From Paenibacillus gallinarum (lineage in GTDB: Bacteria; Bacillota; Bacilli; Paenibacillales; Paenibacillaceae), in assembly GCF_014836635.1 (NCBI RefSeq), contig NZ_JACSQL010000011.1:62001-126000 (forward strand): a stretch of DNA of 64,000 nucleotides, in the 5' to 3' direction. The translations under genes and the position numbers were made by a program. How positions within the stretch are numbered: the stretch's first letter is position 1; each line of letters begins with the position of its first letter. Below the pieces are notes generated by a model. That model ran no database searches and had not been told where the DNA came from. It saw only the letters and a program-made list of their open reading frames with translations. Below, one piece after another: positions 26,823 through 36,600 of this stretch.

Positions 26823-27236
26823 ATTAGATTTTTAGATTTTAGAATATGACCTTAGATAATAATGATTCTTGGTTCAAACGACCCATAAAATAAATAGTGT
26901 GTCGTTACATACTACTTTTAAATTCATTTAAAAACGTTGAGTGGACAGTAATATTCGTGTTGTATCGGTATGTTTTTTATGTTAATATAAATTTAGGCAA
27001 TATGTCGTATGTTTTGTTAGAAATGAGGGGGAATGAGTAAGGGGTTTCGAGATTAATCGTAAGGATCAGATTTTGAGCGATTATATCCATTTCTTGAAGT
27101 CATCGAAACTGATGAAGAGTGGATGGATGGTTCGGAAAACTTGATAAACGGGAAACGAACAACAAATTCACGCTGGTGACAGACACGCTTTTCACCTGCG
27201 TGGTGTAGTTGATTAAAGGAAGAGAGGGTTCGTTTA
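26823..27236 (+). other. Promoter and long leader region of the 27237 gene
   Basis: 414 bp without a gene. It holds the operator-like copy CGTTGAGTGGACAGTA (26935-26950), an extended -10 TGTTAATAT (TAATAT 26983-26988), and a ~240-nt leader. Within the leader CACGCTGGTG (about 27171) can pair with CACCTGCGTG (about 27195), 9 of 10 matched. Confidence 0.5.
26935..26988 (+). promoter_or_regulatory. Operator-like element and extended -10
   Basis: CGTTGAGTGGACAGTA at 26935-26950, followed by ATATTC; this longer string recurs at 50383-50402. TAATAT at 26983-26988 is preceded by TG. Confidence 0.58.
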
Positions 27237-29579
27237 ATGGGATTTTTCACACGAAGTAAGAAAGTTAAGCCGAGCGATTCAGAAGAAAGCACAGTTGCGG
27301 TCGCGAGTAAAGATGAAGAAGAAATATCGGAAGAAAATGAAAAGGGCTCAAAACTTCTAAGTCGTGGGGTAAAGAACAACCGAAAAGAGAAGGGGAAAGC
27401 GAAACTATTCGGTGGGAAGCAAAAAGATATGACACTCGTCGAACGAATGCAACTTGTTGAATCGGTTGCAGCTGCTTCGCTTGATGTTCTTCATGAATTG
27501 GTAGGGCTTGATGATTCGGCGGTCCGTGAAGTAGATAATGGTTTATTAATCGTTGTTATCACGAACGATATGCTTGTTGCTTCGGGTGTTGACCCAACTG
27601 GTGAAGAGTTTGGCTCGTTCGCAGAAGCGCTTATATCGGAATCGATTGACTCTATGACCTTAGCGGATGACTTAGAAAATGGCATCATAGGTATCATTCC
27701 TTCAATGGATACACTTGTTTCTCTTGATGAATTTGAATTCATTCACGATATGCCATTGCAATGGGCGATTGTACCCTTTGATTTGACCGACGATTCCCGT
27801 TTAATCCTACTTGATTCAACAGTCCATTTAGATCGATTGATAGAAATTGCTAAATCGCCATCTATTGAGCTTCATGTTGAAGGCAACGTAGTTGTCGATA
27901 GCGGAGATAACGAGCAAACATGGGAGAACGAAAGTGACGATCATGAAGATGACGAGCAAGCCGGCAGGAATTACGAAGCTGAAATGGATGTAGAACCCGA
28001 ACCGTTCGATGGTACATTTTACAGCTCTTCAGAAGATATCGGAGATGGATCATACGACCCCTTTTTAGCTGAAAACAATAATGATTTTAATATTGAAGAA
28101 GAGAGTTTTACAGAATCAGGATACCTAGAAGTTGATAATTTCGATGTAGAAAAATCAGATGAATTCCCTACGGATGAAGATGAACTGGAGGGTTATTCGG
28201 AAGAAGATGAGATATATGGGACTAGTGATGAACTAGAGTTGGACGTGGACGGTGGGTATTCCCCCAACCTAAGTGTTCATCAATCTGATATGACGGTTGA
28301 GGAATCGAAAGCGGTAGTCACGAAAGCCCTGGAACATTCATTTAACAATCAGGAACTGAATCTGACAATCGATCTTACTAAATTTGATGATTACTTCGGT
28401 GCATTGTCAGTTGTTAAATTCGATGAAAAAACTACTGATGACAGCGAGCTTCAACGTGTTGTTTCGAATTTCCGTAAAGATGCGAACGTTGAGATAGAGA
28501 AGTATCACGAAATAGAAATTTCCATGCTGCGCAATACATACATTACAAACCTTCGTGATATTCACACTAAATTAGTAACTTCACTCGATCATAATGATCA
28601 AGGCACCATATACGGAAATCGATTCTATGAGATCGACACGACGTTTGATGTTGCGATGTCGGATATGGACAGGTTGGTTTCTAATGAAGTTAAAAATATT
28701 CATTCGGCATATAACGAAGAACGAGAAACATATGGAGAAAATGCGAAGCGTGAAGCAATGACTGTCTACGATACTCGTTACCGTGACGAACGAAATCGTA
28801 AGATTGAGAGCGTCAAAGACGCGCTAAAAAGTGAGATCAAGTCGAATCGAGACGTGGCTCGTGGAGAGCTGTACAATGATCGCCGCACTGTTGCAGCCAG
28901 CTTATATGATAAGGCGATAACAGCACTGCTACAAAGTTTGCATGAGCAGTATCAAACGATCATGGCAAAAGAACTGCATATGTACGACGCATTCCGTAAA
29001 AGCATTGAAATGTACTTGCGTGAACATTTTGCTGATGAAGTGTTACGAGCAAAAGCGGAAGCAGAAAGACTCAAGCAAAATGAAGAAGCAGATCACGTAC
29101 GTCGTGAATATGAGCAGATGCTGACAACCAAAGCGCAGCTGCTTAAAGAAGCGGATGAAAAAGCTCGAATTGCGATTCTTCAGCTTGAAGACAAGCAAAA
29201 AGAACAGATCAATGATTTAAAAGCTGATTATGAGCGTAACATCGATCGTGAGAAGCAGGAGAACGAAAGTTTACGAGATCTTCTGAGACTTGCGAATGAT
29301 AACAATGTTAAAATTGGCGATCAAAAAGATCTTGAAATCAAACATCAGATAAAGGTGTACGAGAACCAGATTGAAGCGCAACAACAAGAACTGGCCTACG
29401 CGCGTGATCGCGCAGGAAAAGGACAAAAGCAATTGACGTTGGTATACACAGCGATTGGAGCTGCAGCTCTTGCGATTGGAGTCCTCTTTGGTTTCGTGTT
29501 TGGCGCTAATTCTGCACATCAGCCAGTGCCTAATGCTCCAGTGGCACAGACACAGCCGGTTAGTACAATTAATAATTAA
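27237..29579 (+). CDS. Membrane-tethered coiled-coil protein, unknown role
   Basis: 780 residues, ATG after AGAGAGGG. Residues 1-60 are basic/acidic and disordered; about 60-225 are globular with many short hydrophobic strands (GLLIVVITNDM, QWAIVPFDL). Residues 225-335 are highly acidic. About 370-735 form a long charged coiled coil (Glu, Lys, Arg, Asp), followed by one membrane helix (about 738-760, AAALAIGVLFGFVFG) and a short Pro/Gln tail. A C-terminal anchor with a long cytoplasmic coiled coil suggests a scaffold at the membrane below the secretion channel. It lies directly before the coupling protein. No known family was recognised. Confidence 0.62.
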   Translation: MGFFTRSKKVKPSDSEESTVAVASKDEEEISEENEKGSKLLSRGVKNNRKEKGKAKLFGGKQKDMTLVERMQLVESVAAASLDVLHELVGLDDSAVREVDNGLLIVVITNDMLVASGVDPTGEEFGSFAEALISESIDSMTLADDLENGIIGIIPSMDTLVSLDEFEFIHDMPLQWAIVPFDLTDDSRLILLDSTVHLDRLIEIAKSPSIELHVEGNVVVDSGDNEQTWENESDDHEDDEQAGRNYEAEMDVEPEPFDGTFYSSSEDIGDGSYDPFLAENNNDFNIEEESFTESGYLEVDNFDVEKSDEFPTDEDELEGYSEEDEIYGTSDELELDVDGGYSPNLSVHQSDMTVEESKAVVTKALEHSFNNQELNLTIDLTKFDDYFGALSVVKFDEKTTDDSELQRVVSNFRKDANVEIEKYHEIEISMLRNTYITNLRDIHTKLVTSLDHNDQGTIYGNRFYEIDTTFDVAMSDMDRLVSNEVKNIHSAYNEERETYGENAKREAMTVYDTRYRDERNRKIESVKDALKSEIKSNRDVARGELYNDRRTVAASLYDKAITALLQSLHEQYQTIMAKELHMYDAFRKSIEMYLREHFADEVLRAKAEAERLKQNEEADHVRREYEQMLTTKAQLLKEADEKARIAILQLEDKQKEQINDLKADYERNIDREKQENESLRDLLRLANDNNVKIGDQKDLEIKHQIKVYENQIEAQQQELAYARDRAGKGQKQLTLVYTAIGAAALAIGVLFGFVFGANSAHQPVPNAPVAQTQPVSTINN

Positions 29580-29652
29580 TCGAGCTGACGTTTCATCGAT
29601 AGGCACGGAGCCTATAAACGGCAGCGTAGTCTAGCGCTTACGTTTAGATATG

Positions 29653-29683
29653 AACCGCTCCTACTTGGGGCGGTTTTATTTTG
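29653..29683 (+). terminator. Rho-independent terminator
   Basis: AACCGCTCC / GGGGCGGTT stem followed by TTATTTTG between the coiled-coil gene and the coupling protein gene. Confidence 0.78.
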
Positions 29684-29731
29684 TTATCCAAGGGGTCTAG
29701 TGGATGTTTTAACAAATAAAGGGGTGGTTCT

Positions 29732-32700
29732 GTGGCGAAGAAAAAAGCATCGAAAAACTGGAAACAGATAAAGAACCAAAAATATAAAGAGCGGGTAAAA
29801 AACCGAGAAGTCCATGAGACGCAAAATATGGTGCGCGGTGAACGGGGCGAAGTTGATAAGCCGATAAAAGAGCGAGTTGCTGCCGTATTTATTGCGGTAC
29901 TATTTGCTGGATTGGGTTATGTGATTGGTGCTTTCGTTATTATTGGTAGGGCCTTCTTTGATTTTGTCACGACATCGAGTGGGGCTTCTTTTCTAGAATT
30001 TGATCTAAGTACACTTAATGGTGTTTTTACGAGTTGGCAGTTGTTTTTATGGACAGGTTTTGTTTTATTAATGTCCTGGCTGATTGTGAACGACCGCATG
30101 ATGGCATTATGGCGGTCAAGAAATAGCATGATTGATTCAACAGATATTAATACATACGAAAATGATCAGCATATCGCTCTTCCGGAAGAAATGCGTAGAA
30201 TGTATGACTGGTTTCCGGATGCAGGAGCTGAATCAAGCGTCCAGGTATCGAGTATGCTCAGTCACGTTATGCTAAGCAACAAGGGACTCAAAAGTATTGA
30301 GATGATACAGCGTTACAAGGATGATGTTGTTGAGGACGGGGTAATAGTTGCGCATAAAGGTGAAATTATGTACAACGCCAGTGGTCAGCCAATAACTAAA
30401 AAAATGCCCATCATTGACGAGGAATTTGGACGTGATCTTTTTACTGCTAGCGGAATACCTTTATCGGAAAAAGATATTCGTACTCCAGTTGATGTTCGTA
30501 AAATTGAATACAACGAAATCAATGAAGCGGGAGATCGAAGTGACCGAGATAAGCAGCCATATGATATGGTAGCGGATTTAATCAATAACGATTGGACGTT
30601 CCTAGATCATGAAGTACAGAGGCCAGCTGGAGCATATCTGGTCGATACTGCGCCGGTCAATACAATGGTTCTCGCCATTACGCGAGCGGGTAAAGGTCAG
30701 ACGGTAATTGAACCGACAATTGATATGTGGACCCGCGAAAAGCGTAAAAATAACATTGTTATAAATGACCCTAAGGGCGAACTACTTGTTAAATTTTTCA
30801 TCCCTGCTACGATCCGAGGTTATGAAATTGTACAGTTCAATCTAATCAATCCGCTGAATACTGATATATATAATCCACTTGGTTTTGCGGCGGAAAGTGC
30901 ACGTGAAGGTAACTTCACGAAAGCAGCATCATACATCGAAAACATCGGCGATATTTTCTTTCCAAAGGAAGGTGCGGACGATCCAATGTGGCCGAATGCG
31001 GCGAACAACGCTTTTAAGCGTTCGGCTTTCGGATTGATCGATTTCTACCTGGAAGAAGAAAAACGAATTCGAAAGGAGGCAGAACTTGACGGGCGACCTG
31101 AAAAAGTATTGATGCAGGCACTTGATGACATGTGGGGGAAAGTAACCTTATATAATGCATATCAGCTCTTCGTTGTATTATCAGCAAAGAAATCAACAGT
31201 TTTGGAAACGATCCGTATTGAAGAAGACGATCCGTCAAAGGAAAAGGACTTCTTAACACTGTTTTTTGATGCAACTGCTAAACTGCCGCAAAATGAAATG
31301 AGGAAGCTTGTACAGAATACGGATAATGCGCTGCGTGCCATGGCGGGCTCGGATAAAACAATAGCATCAGTTTATGGAATCGCACTAACAGCGATGTCAT
31401 TTTTCACCGACCCTACGATATCGACGTTGACTAGCGGAAAACCGTCCCAGAATTTTGATGCGCAAGGGCTCTCTTTTCCACGTCGTATTGGCGTTCGGTT
31501 CGCTTCAGAGTATTTAGAAAAGTATCGTTTAATTGGTCTACAGTCGGTTTGGTCGGCGTATGAAGATCCCAAATTCGAAAAGCAACTGGACAAGAAATTA
31601 TTTGGTCACACTCAAATTATTGACCGTGAAGGTTGGGCTCGTTATTTCTTTGAAGGTAAATTTGCTGATCGTAAGAGTTACATCAAGCTTGAAATTCGCA
31701 ATCCAAAAACGCAGAACCTCGTTCGTACGTTTTATTTTGAAGTGGAACTTACCTATAAGACTGATCTTTCAGGTCGCCGGTATGTTAAAGATCCGGTACT
31801 GAACGAAAAAATCATTAAAGATGGTGTACTTCGTGAAATGCGCTTCAATCGAAAAAAAGGCGAGTACGAATACAAAGACACACTGGTCAAGCGTCGATAC
31901 CATGATTTACTAAACCCAGAGCTTGGAGAGCAGGTCGTCGAAATTCCTGCATTCAGTCAGAAGACAGTGAAATATACGGAGCGTCCGAAAGCGATCTTCT
32001 TTATTACACCGCCGCACCTTATGAGCTATGCTAAATTGATTCTGATTTTAATCAAGCAGATGGTAGATGTAAATTTCGAAGGATCATATATGACGAAAGA
32101 TAATCAAAAGCCACTCTATAAGACCCGCTACATGCTCGATGAGGTCGGAAACTTACAATCCGAGGGTAATGGTATCCCTGCGCTTCAAACAATGCTCTCG
32201 ATCGGTCTGGGCCAAGATCAGCAGTTCACTCTGATTTTACAGACGTTGCAGCAACTCCGGGATGTATACGGGGAATCCGTCGATAAAATAATTCAAGGTA
32301 ATACGGAAAACATTGTTTTCCTAAAATCGACCGATGATTCCATGATTGATACGCTCGTGAAAATGAGCGGCACAACGCACGAAGCGCGGGTCGATCAAAA
32401 AACAGTCACGCGTGATAACGAGCGGATTCTGAATCAAAATGAAGGTAAAATTAGTTACACCATGCAGACAAAAGAGCGTCCGGTACTTCAATTTAATGAT
32501 TTTATGTTTATTGAAGCACGTAATTCAATCATCATTAAGGCGGGCACGAGCCCGATCTGGAATCGTAATGAATCAGCCTATCCGATGTCTTTCCGGCTCT
32601 TTCAAAACCAGATCAGTCTACCAGGTAAGAAATTCAGTCTGCAGACGATCCCGACGAATTCATCGGCGAAAGATTTTGACGTCAGAAAAAATCAGCCAGA

Positions 32701-33427
32701 CTTTTTTAATATGTTGGAACAACGTCTGAAACAAGCGAGAATGGCTGATATGATGAAACAGGCATATTTGGATGCGTATGAACTCAGCGAAACTGATTTG
32801 ATTCGTCAAGATCAAAACGTTGTAGCGGATGACATCATGCATGCGATTAACAGTAAGCTCTTCAATATTTCTCATCGACCTGCAGCTAGCGCTGAGGATA
32901 TGGAAAACATACCTGAGATGGATGAGTTCGGTACCATTTTAGATACTGCAGTCGATAACGTAGAGGTAGCACAAGAAGCGGCTAAAGCTCAGAATACGCA
33001 AAGCACACATCAGCAAAAACGTTATGCCGGCGGACAAATCAGTCGTGAGGATTTGATTTCAATCGGCGGCCAGGTTAACCGGCAGCTCGATAAGGTATTG
33101 GCGACGGCTTACTCGGAATCGAGATTGTATTTTGAAGATGCACCGGGTTTCCGTACGAGAGAGAATGGAGAACTGGAGAGTGACAGCGGTATGGTGTATG
33201 TCCGAAGCTCGCTTGGATCGAATAAAGCTGACATCGATGCTCTACATGAAGCAGAGCGCAACGAGGAGTCCCGCGTATTCGGTGAAGAAAATACCGGAAA
33301 TGAAAGTTTCTACGAAATAACGGATGAGTTTATTAGGTATCTATCAGGTCTTGAATCATGGAGGGATCTAGCACAGGGTCGCTTCGATAAAGAGGCAAAT
33401 CGTGCATATCAACGGAACATGCAATAA
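29732..33427 (+). CDS. T4SS coupling protein, VirD4/TraG type
   Basis: 1231 residues, GTG start after AAAGGGGTGG. Two membrane helices (about 48-72 and 95-118) precede a VirD4-type ATPase. The P-loop region is 'AITRAGKGQTVIEPT' with Lys321, followed by 'VINDPKGEL', the VirD4 signature. Walker B is 'YMLDEVGNLQ', followed by 'ILQTLQQLRDVYG' and 'GNTENIVFLKS', typical of the family. The insertion between Walker motifs is large, with extra strands (about 590-720). The last ~200 residues are disordered and acidic, possibly for substrate docking. It should receive the relaxase-DNA complex and pump it into the channel. Of the two T4SS ATPases here this one alone keeps an intact lysine and DE pair. 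Confidence 0.93.
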   Translation: MAKKKASKNWKQIKNQKYKERVKNREVHETQNMVRGERGEVDKPIKERVAAVFIAVLFAGLGYVIGAFVIIGRAFFDFVTTSSGASFLEFDLSTLNGVFTSWQLFLWTGFVLLMSWLIVNDRMMALWRSRNSMIDSTDINTYENDQHIALPEEMRRMYDWFPDAGAESSVQVSSMLSHVMLSNKGLKSIEMIQRYKDDVVEDGVIVAHKGEIMYNASGQPITKKMPIIDEEFGRDLFTASGIPLSEKDIRTPVDVRKIEYNEINEAGDRSDRDKQPYDMVADLINNDWTFLDHEVQRPAGAYLVDTAPVNTMVLAITRAGKGQTVIEPTIDMWTREKRKNNIVINDPKGELLVKFFIPATIRGYEIVQFNLINPLNTDIYNPLGFAAESAREGNFTKAASYIENIGDIFFPKEGADDPMWPNAANNAFKRSAFGLIDFYLEEEKRIRKEAELDGRPEKVLMQALDDMWGKVTLYNAYQLFVVLSAKKSTVLETIRIEEDDPSKEKDFLTLFFDATAKLPQNEMRKLVQNTDNALRAMAGSDKTIASVYGIALTAMSFFTDPTISTLTSGKPSQNFDAQGLSFPRRIGVRFASEYLEKYRLIGLQSVWSAYEDPKFEKQLDKKLFGHTQIIDREGWARYFFEGKFADRKSYIKLEIRNPKTQNLVRTFYFEVELTYKTDLSGRRYVKDPVLNEKIIKDGVLREMRFNRKKGEYEYKDTLVKRRYHDLLNPELGEQVVEIPAFSQKTVKYTERPKAIFFITPPHLMSYAKLILILIKQMVDVNFEGSYMTKDNQKPLYKTRYMLDEVGNLQSEGNGIPALQTMLSIGLGQDQQFTLILQTLQQLRDVYGESVDKIIQGNTENIVFLKSTDDSMIDTLVKMSGTTHEARVDQKTVTRDNERILNQNEGKISYTMQTKERPVLQFNDFMFIEARNSIIIKAGTSPIWNRNESAYPMSFRLFQNQISLPGKKFSLQTIPTNSSAKDFDVRKNQPDFFNMLEQRLKQARMADMMKQAYLDAYELSETDLIRQDQNVVADDIMHAINSKLFNISHRPAASAEDMENIPEMDEFGTILDTAVDNVEVAQEAAKAQNTQSTHQQKRYAGGQISREDLISIGGQVNRQLDKVLATAYSESRLYFEDAPGFRTRENGELESDSGMVYVRSSLGSNKADIDALHEAERNEESRVFGEENTGNESFYEITDEFIRYLSGLESWRDLAQGRFDKEANRAYQRNMQ

Positions 33428-33514
33428 GTCAAGAAATAAATAGACATTGAGTTTTTTTAAAATAGTTGTTTTGTTACTAGAGACTACCGAATGTTTAACA
33501 AATGCAAGGGGATG

Positions 33515-33535
33515 AGGAGCGAAAGCTCCTTTTTT
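33515..33535 (+). terminator. Rho-independent terminator
   Basis: AGGAGC-gaaa-GCTCCT then a T-run, directly followed by the next promoter's extended -10. Confidence 0.85.
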
Positions 33536-33538
33536 ATA

Positions 33539-33587
33539 TGGTATAATATTATTAAGTAATTGTTATAAAAACACTGAACGCAGAGCG
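33539..33587 (+). promoter_or_regulatory. Extended -10 promoter and operator-like element of the RNAP gene
   Basis: TGGTATAAT with TATAAT at 33542-33547 abuts the upstream terminator. CACTGAACGCAGAGCG (33572-33587), a diverged copy of the repeated element (11 of 16 match the consensus), lies ~25 bp downstream. Serves the RNA-polymerase-like gene. Confidence 0.58.
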
Positions 33588-33626
33588 ATACGAGTGCAAT
33601 ATTAGAAGTGAAAGGGGTTTGCGAAA

Positions 33627-36600
33627 ATGATAGGAAAGTATGGAGAAAATACAAACGATAGACGTTATCGCGATCTTGCGGAATACATAACGATGCGAAT
33701 GCTTTCACAGATAATACCCGATTTAAAAAAGAAGGGTATAACCGTCACAGCGAGGATGATGCAAGAGTTCCGAGACACCTGGGAACAGAATGGCCAGACG
33801 TTTGATTTTACCACAATGCGAGTAAGACAGAGCGATGTTGTTAGGTTGCTGCGCGACACAGGTGCAACCACTTTCGGTGAGATCGGTGGAAATGACACAC
33901 TCGAAGAAGGAGTGACTAGTTTTTGGAAGAAATGCGTGGAGGAATATGATAATGCTGCTGCAAAGGGAAACTTTCTACATGTTGTAACCGACCCGGAAAT
34001 TCGTCATCACGTACTCCGTAATGGTCAGACTCCTATGAGTAAAGCTTTCTTTGTTCATCGTTCGAAATCACTTCGAGAGATGAATCCAGGAGATTCAGTT
34101 ACTTTGTATGATCGCGTTGATACAACATATCAATATACTAGCCGCCTATCGGCTGAAGTGGAACCTGTGCGTGAAGGATTTAATCGGGCAGCAGTGACGC
34201 AGTCTGGTCAGCGAACGGCAGAGGGATCTGAACGAACACCTTCTGAAGCAGTAGCGGAAAAGGAACCATCAGTTGGTGATCCTGAAAGGTATGCTGAGTT
34301 TGAGAGCGGAGAGCAGCTCCTCGGCTGGGATGGTGGGGTTGTTGAATTACGGCACCATAGAGGTCTTCGCCATGTGTTGGGGGCGTATCTAACAAAGGCT
34401 GATGCTGAGGTAGTGGCAAAGAATATCGACATCGATATGCTGTTTGATGCTGAATTGGCTCATAACGGCGCAGAGCTGTTGAGACACATGCGCTCCAACG
34501 GTTATGATTTTAGCGTCCGGGATAACGGGAATAGAAATCAAATTGAGGTTCGGATGACGGTCGGTGATAGGACGAATGTTCGTGTGTTTGATCCAGAAGC
34601 TAACGGGAGTTATATCGGCCGTATCTATGATGCATCGAACGCGTATTATTTCAATGTTAAAGGTGCGAAAAACGTTAAAGAAGCTACCAAGTTTACGTCT
34701 GCTGATTCGATTGCGTTGCTCGATTATGTAACGGGAAATAAAACGGGTCGTGTGTTGAAATCCTTTGGTACAGAATCTAGTAGTGTTCAGATTGCTGGGG
34801 TGGATTCAAAAAAATCTCTACAAGTAAAACCGATCGCAGGACGGTACCGTTCGCTCGTATTCACTAGCGAAGCTGAAGCGCAATTGTATATCGAAACTGC
34901 GATTGCGGATGCTCATCGTTCAATCAACAATCAATTTAAAGCTGATGAGATTCAAGCATTAATTGACAAAGCTTTAGATGATGATGACATTTTGATTACG
35001 GGACCAGAATTCCAAGGTGAGCTTGAAACGCTGTTATCAGCGGACGATATGATTAGGGAAGCACAGGAGCGAGCAACTAAGTTTGCATACCATTCAGAGG
35101 ATGGCGGTCGTGAGTATCTGGAACGAATTCAAAACGAACTTGTTGGTAGTTACGATGAGGGTTTCAATCCGGAAGTTGTGATGAATCACATGATGCAAAC
35201 CGGTCGAGGCAATGAAAGAGATGCAATGATTTCCGCACTGAAAATTACGAAGTACGATATATCGAAAATCAAGGGTAATGATTTTGCTGTTGGCGCCACC
35301 CGTGATCGATTGATTACATTCAACAATGAAACGGCTAAAACTATTGATGAGATTGACGATCCAATGCTGAAACAAGCACTACAGACCGTTCAAGATACGT
35401 TAAAAGCAGGAGGCGTGATTGGTGACCAAGGATATGGTTCTAAAACGTCAGTAAAAATTGACGATAACGGCATTATCCAGTGGGAAGGTCATCGGAAAAC
35501 TGGTTCCAATAAGGAGGCCCAGAGATGGCAAAAAATTAGTGGTGAAATCGGCCAAGTATTGGTTCCTAATGAACACGGTATTATCGAAACCAAATTCTTA
35601 GGGGGCAATAACTACGGTATTGTGCCTGGCTATACAGGATACTTCTCCTTCGAAGGTGACTACGATAACCGAATGAATCGGTTCCGCGTCAAAGGTTTTG
35701 AACGTCATTTAACGGAGCAAATTCGTGCGAAGGTCACTCATCAACTAACACGCCCTTTTGACCGAACGATTGGTAATATACCAACAACACTTGATGCAAG
35801 CAGCATTAACGGCCTCTATCACGGTGATGTATACGGAAAGCGTGTTGAACTGGATTTCATGGAAGTAAACCAGCTCAATATGGAAACAAAAGAAGCGATT
35901 TTGAAAACTCTTTCGAATCGAGTTCGTTTTGATAACCAGTTTTCAGAGCATGCAACAACGAGTGCGGAGACGCAAGCTAAACGCGATCAAGGTGCAGGGG
36001 ACGATCTTGCATCGTTTAGTTATTGGAAAGCAGCTGGCGAAACAAATATGCGGGTGCTGAGCAAAGATCTTGAGAATTATGCCGACATGACAATGACGGG
36101 TACTGGCAAAACGCAAGGTTTGATCTGGTATCTGACCGACGGTGCCAAAGTAAACGAAGATGGAAGTTTGATTCCGTCTAAAGGTATTGCAGCGGATAGC
36201 GGCAAGTTGATTCCTGATGATACGGCATTGCAAAAGCTTCCGTATTTCGATAATAAGGTACATAACGCGTGGGATCGTAACCAAATGTCCTCGAATCAGC
36301 TTATGACAGCGCTAAAAGTCGATGAAGGTGTCGGTACAGCGCTGATGAGTTTTGGTGGTTGGACGTTTGATGACAGTTACGCGGTTTCGAAAGAATTCGC
36401 GGAGCGTAATAAGATATTTGGTAATACCCCAAATGAATTAAGTATGGAAGTGTTGAAAGAAACTGTAGCTCATATGGCAAATGGTGGCGATAAGCAAGAG
36501 ATTTTGAATGGTACAGGTATGATGTGGTCAAATGAAGTACTTACTGAAGGCGTTCGTGCTTGGAGTTCGGATTTGGAAGAAGGTGTTTCGTTCGATGCAT

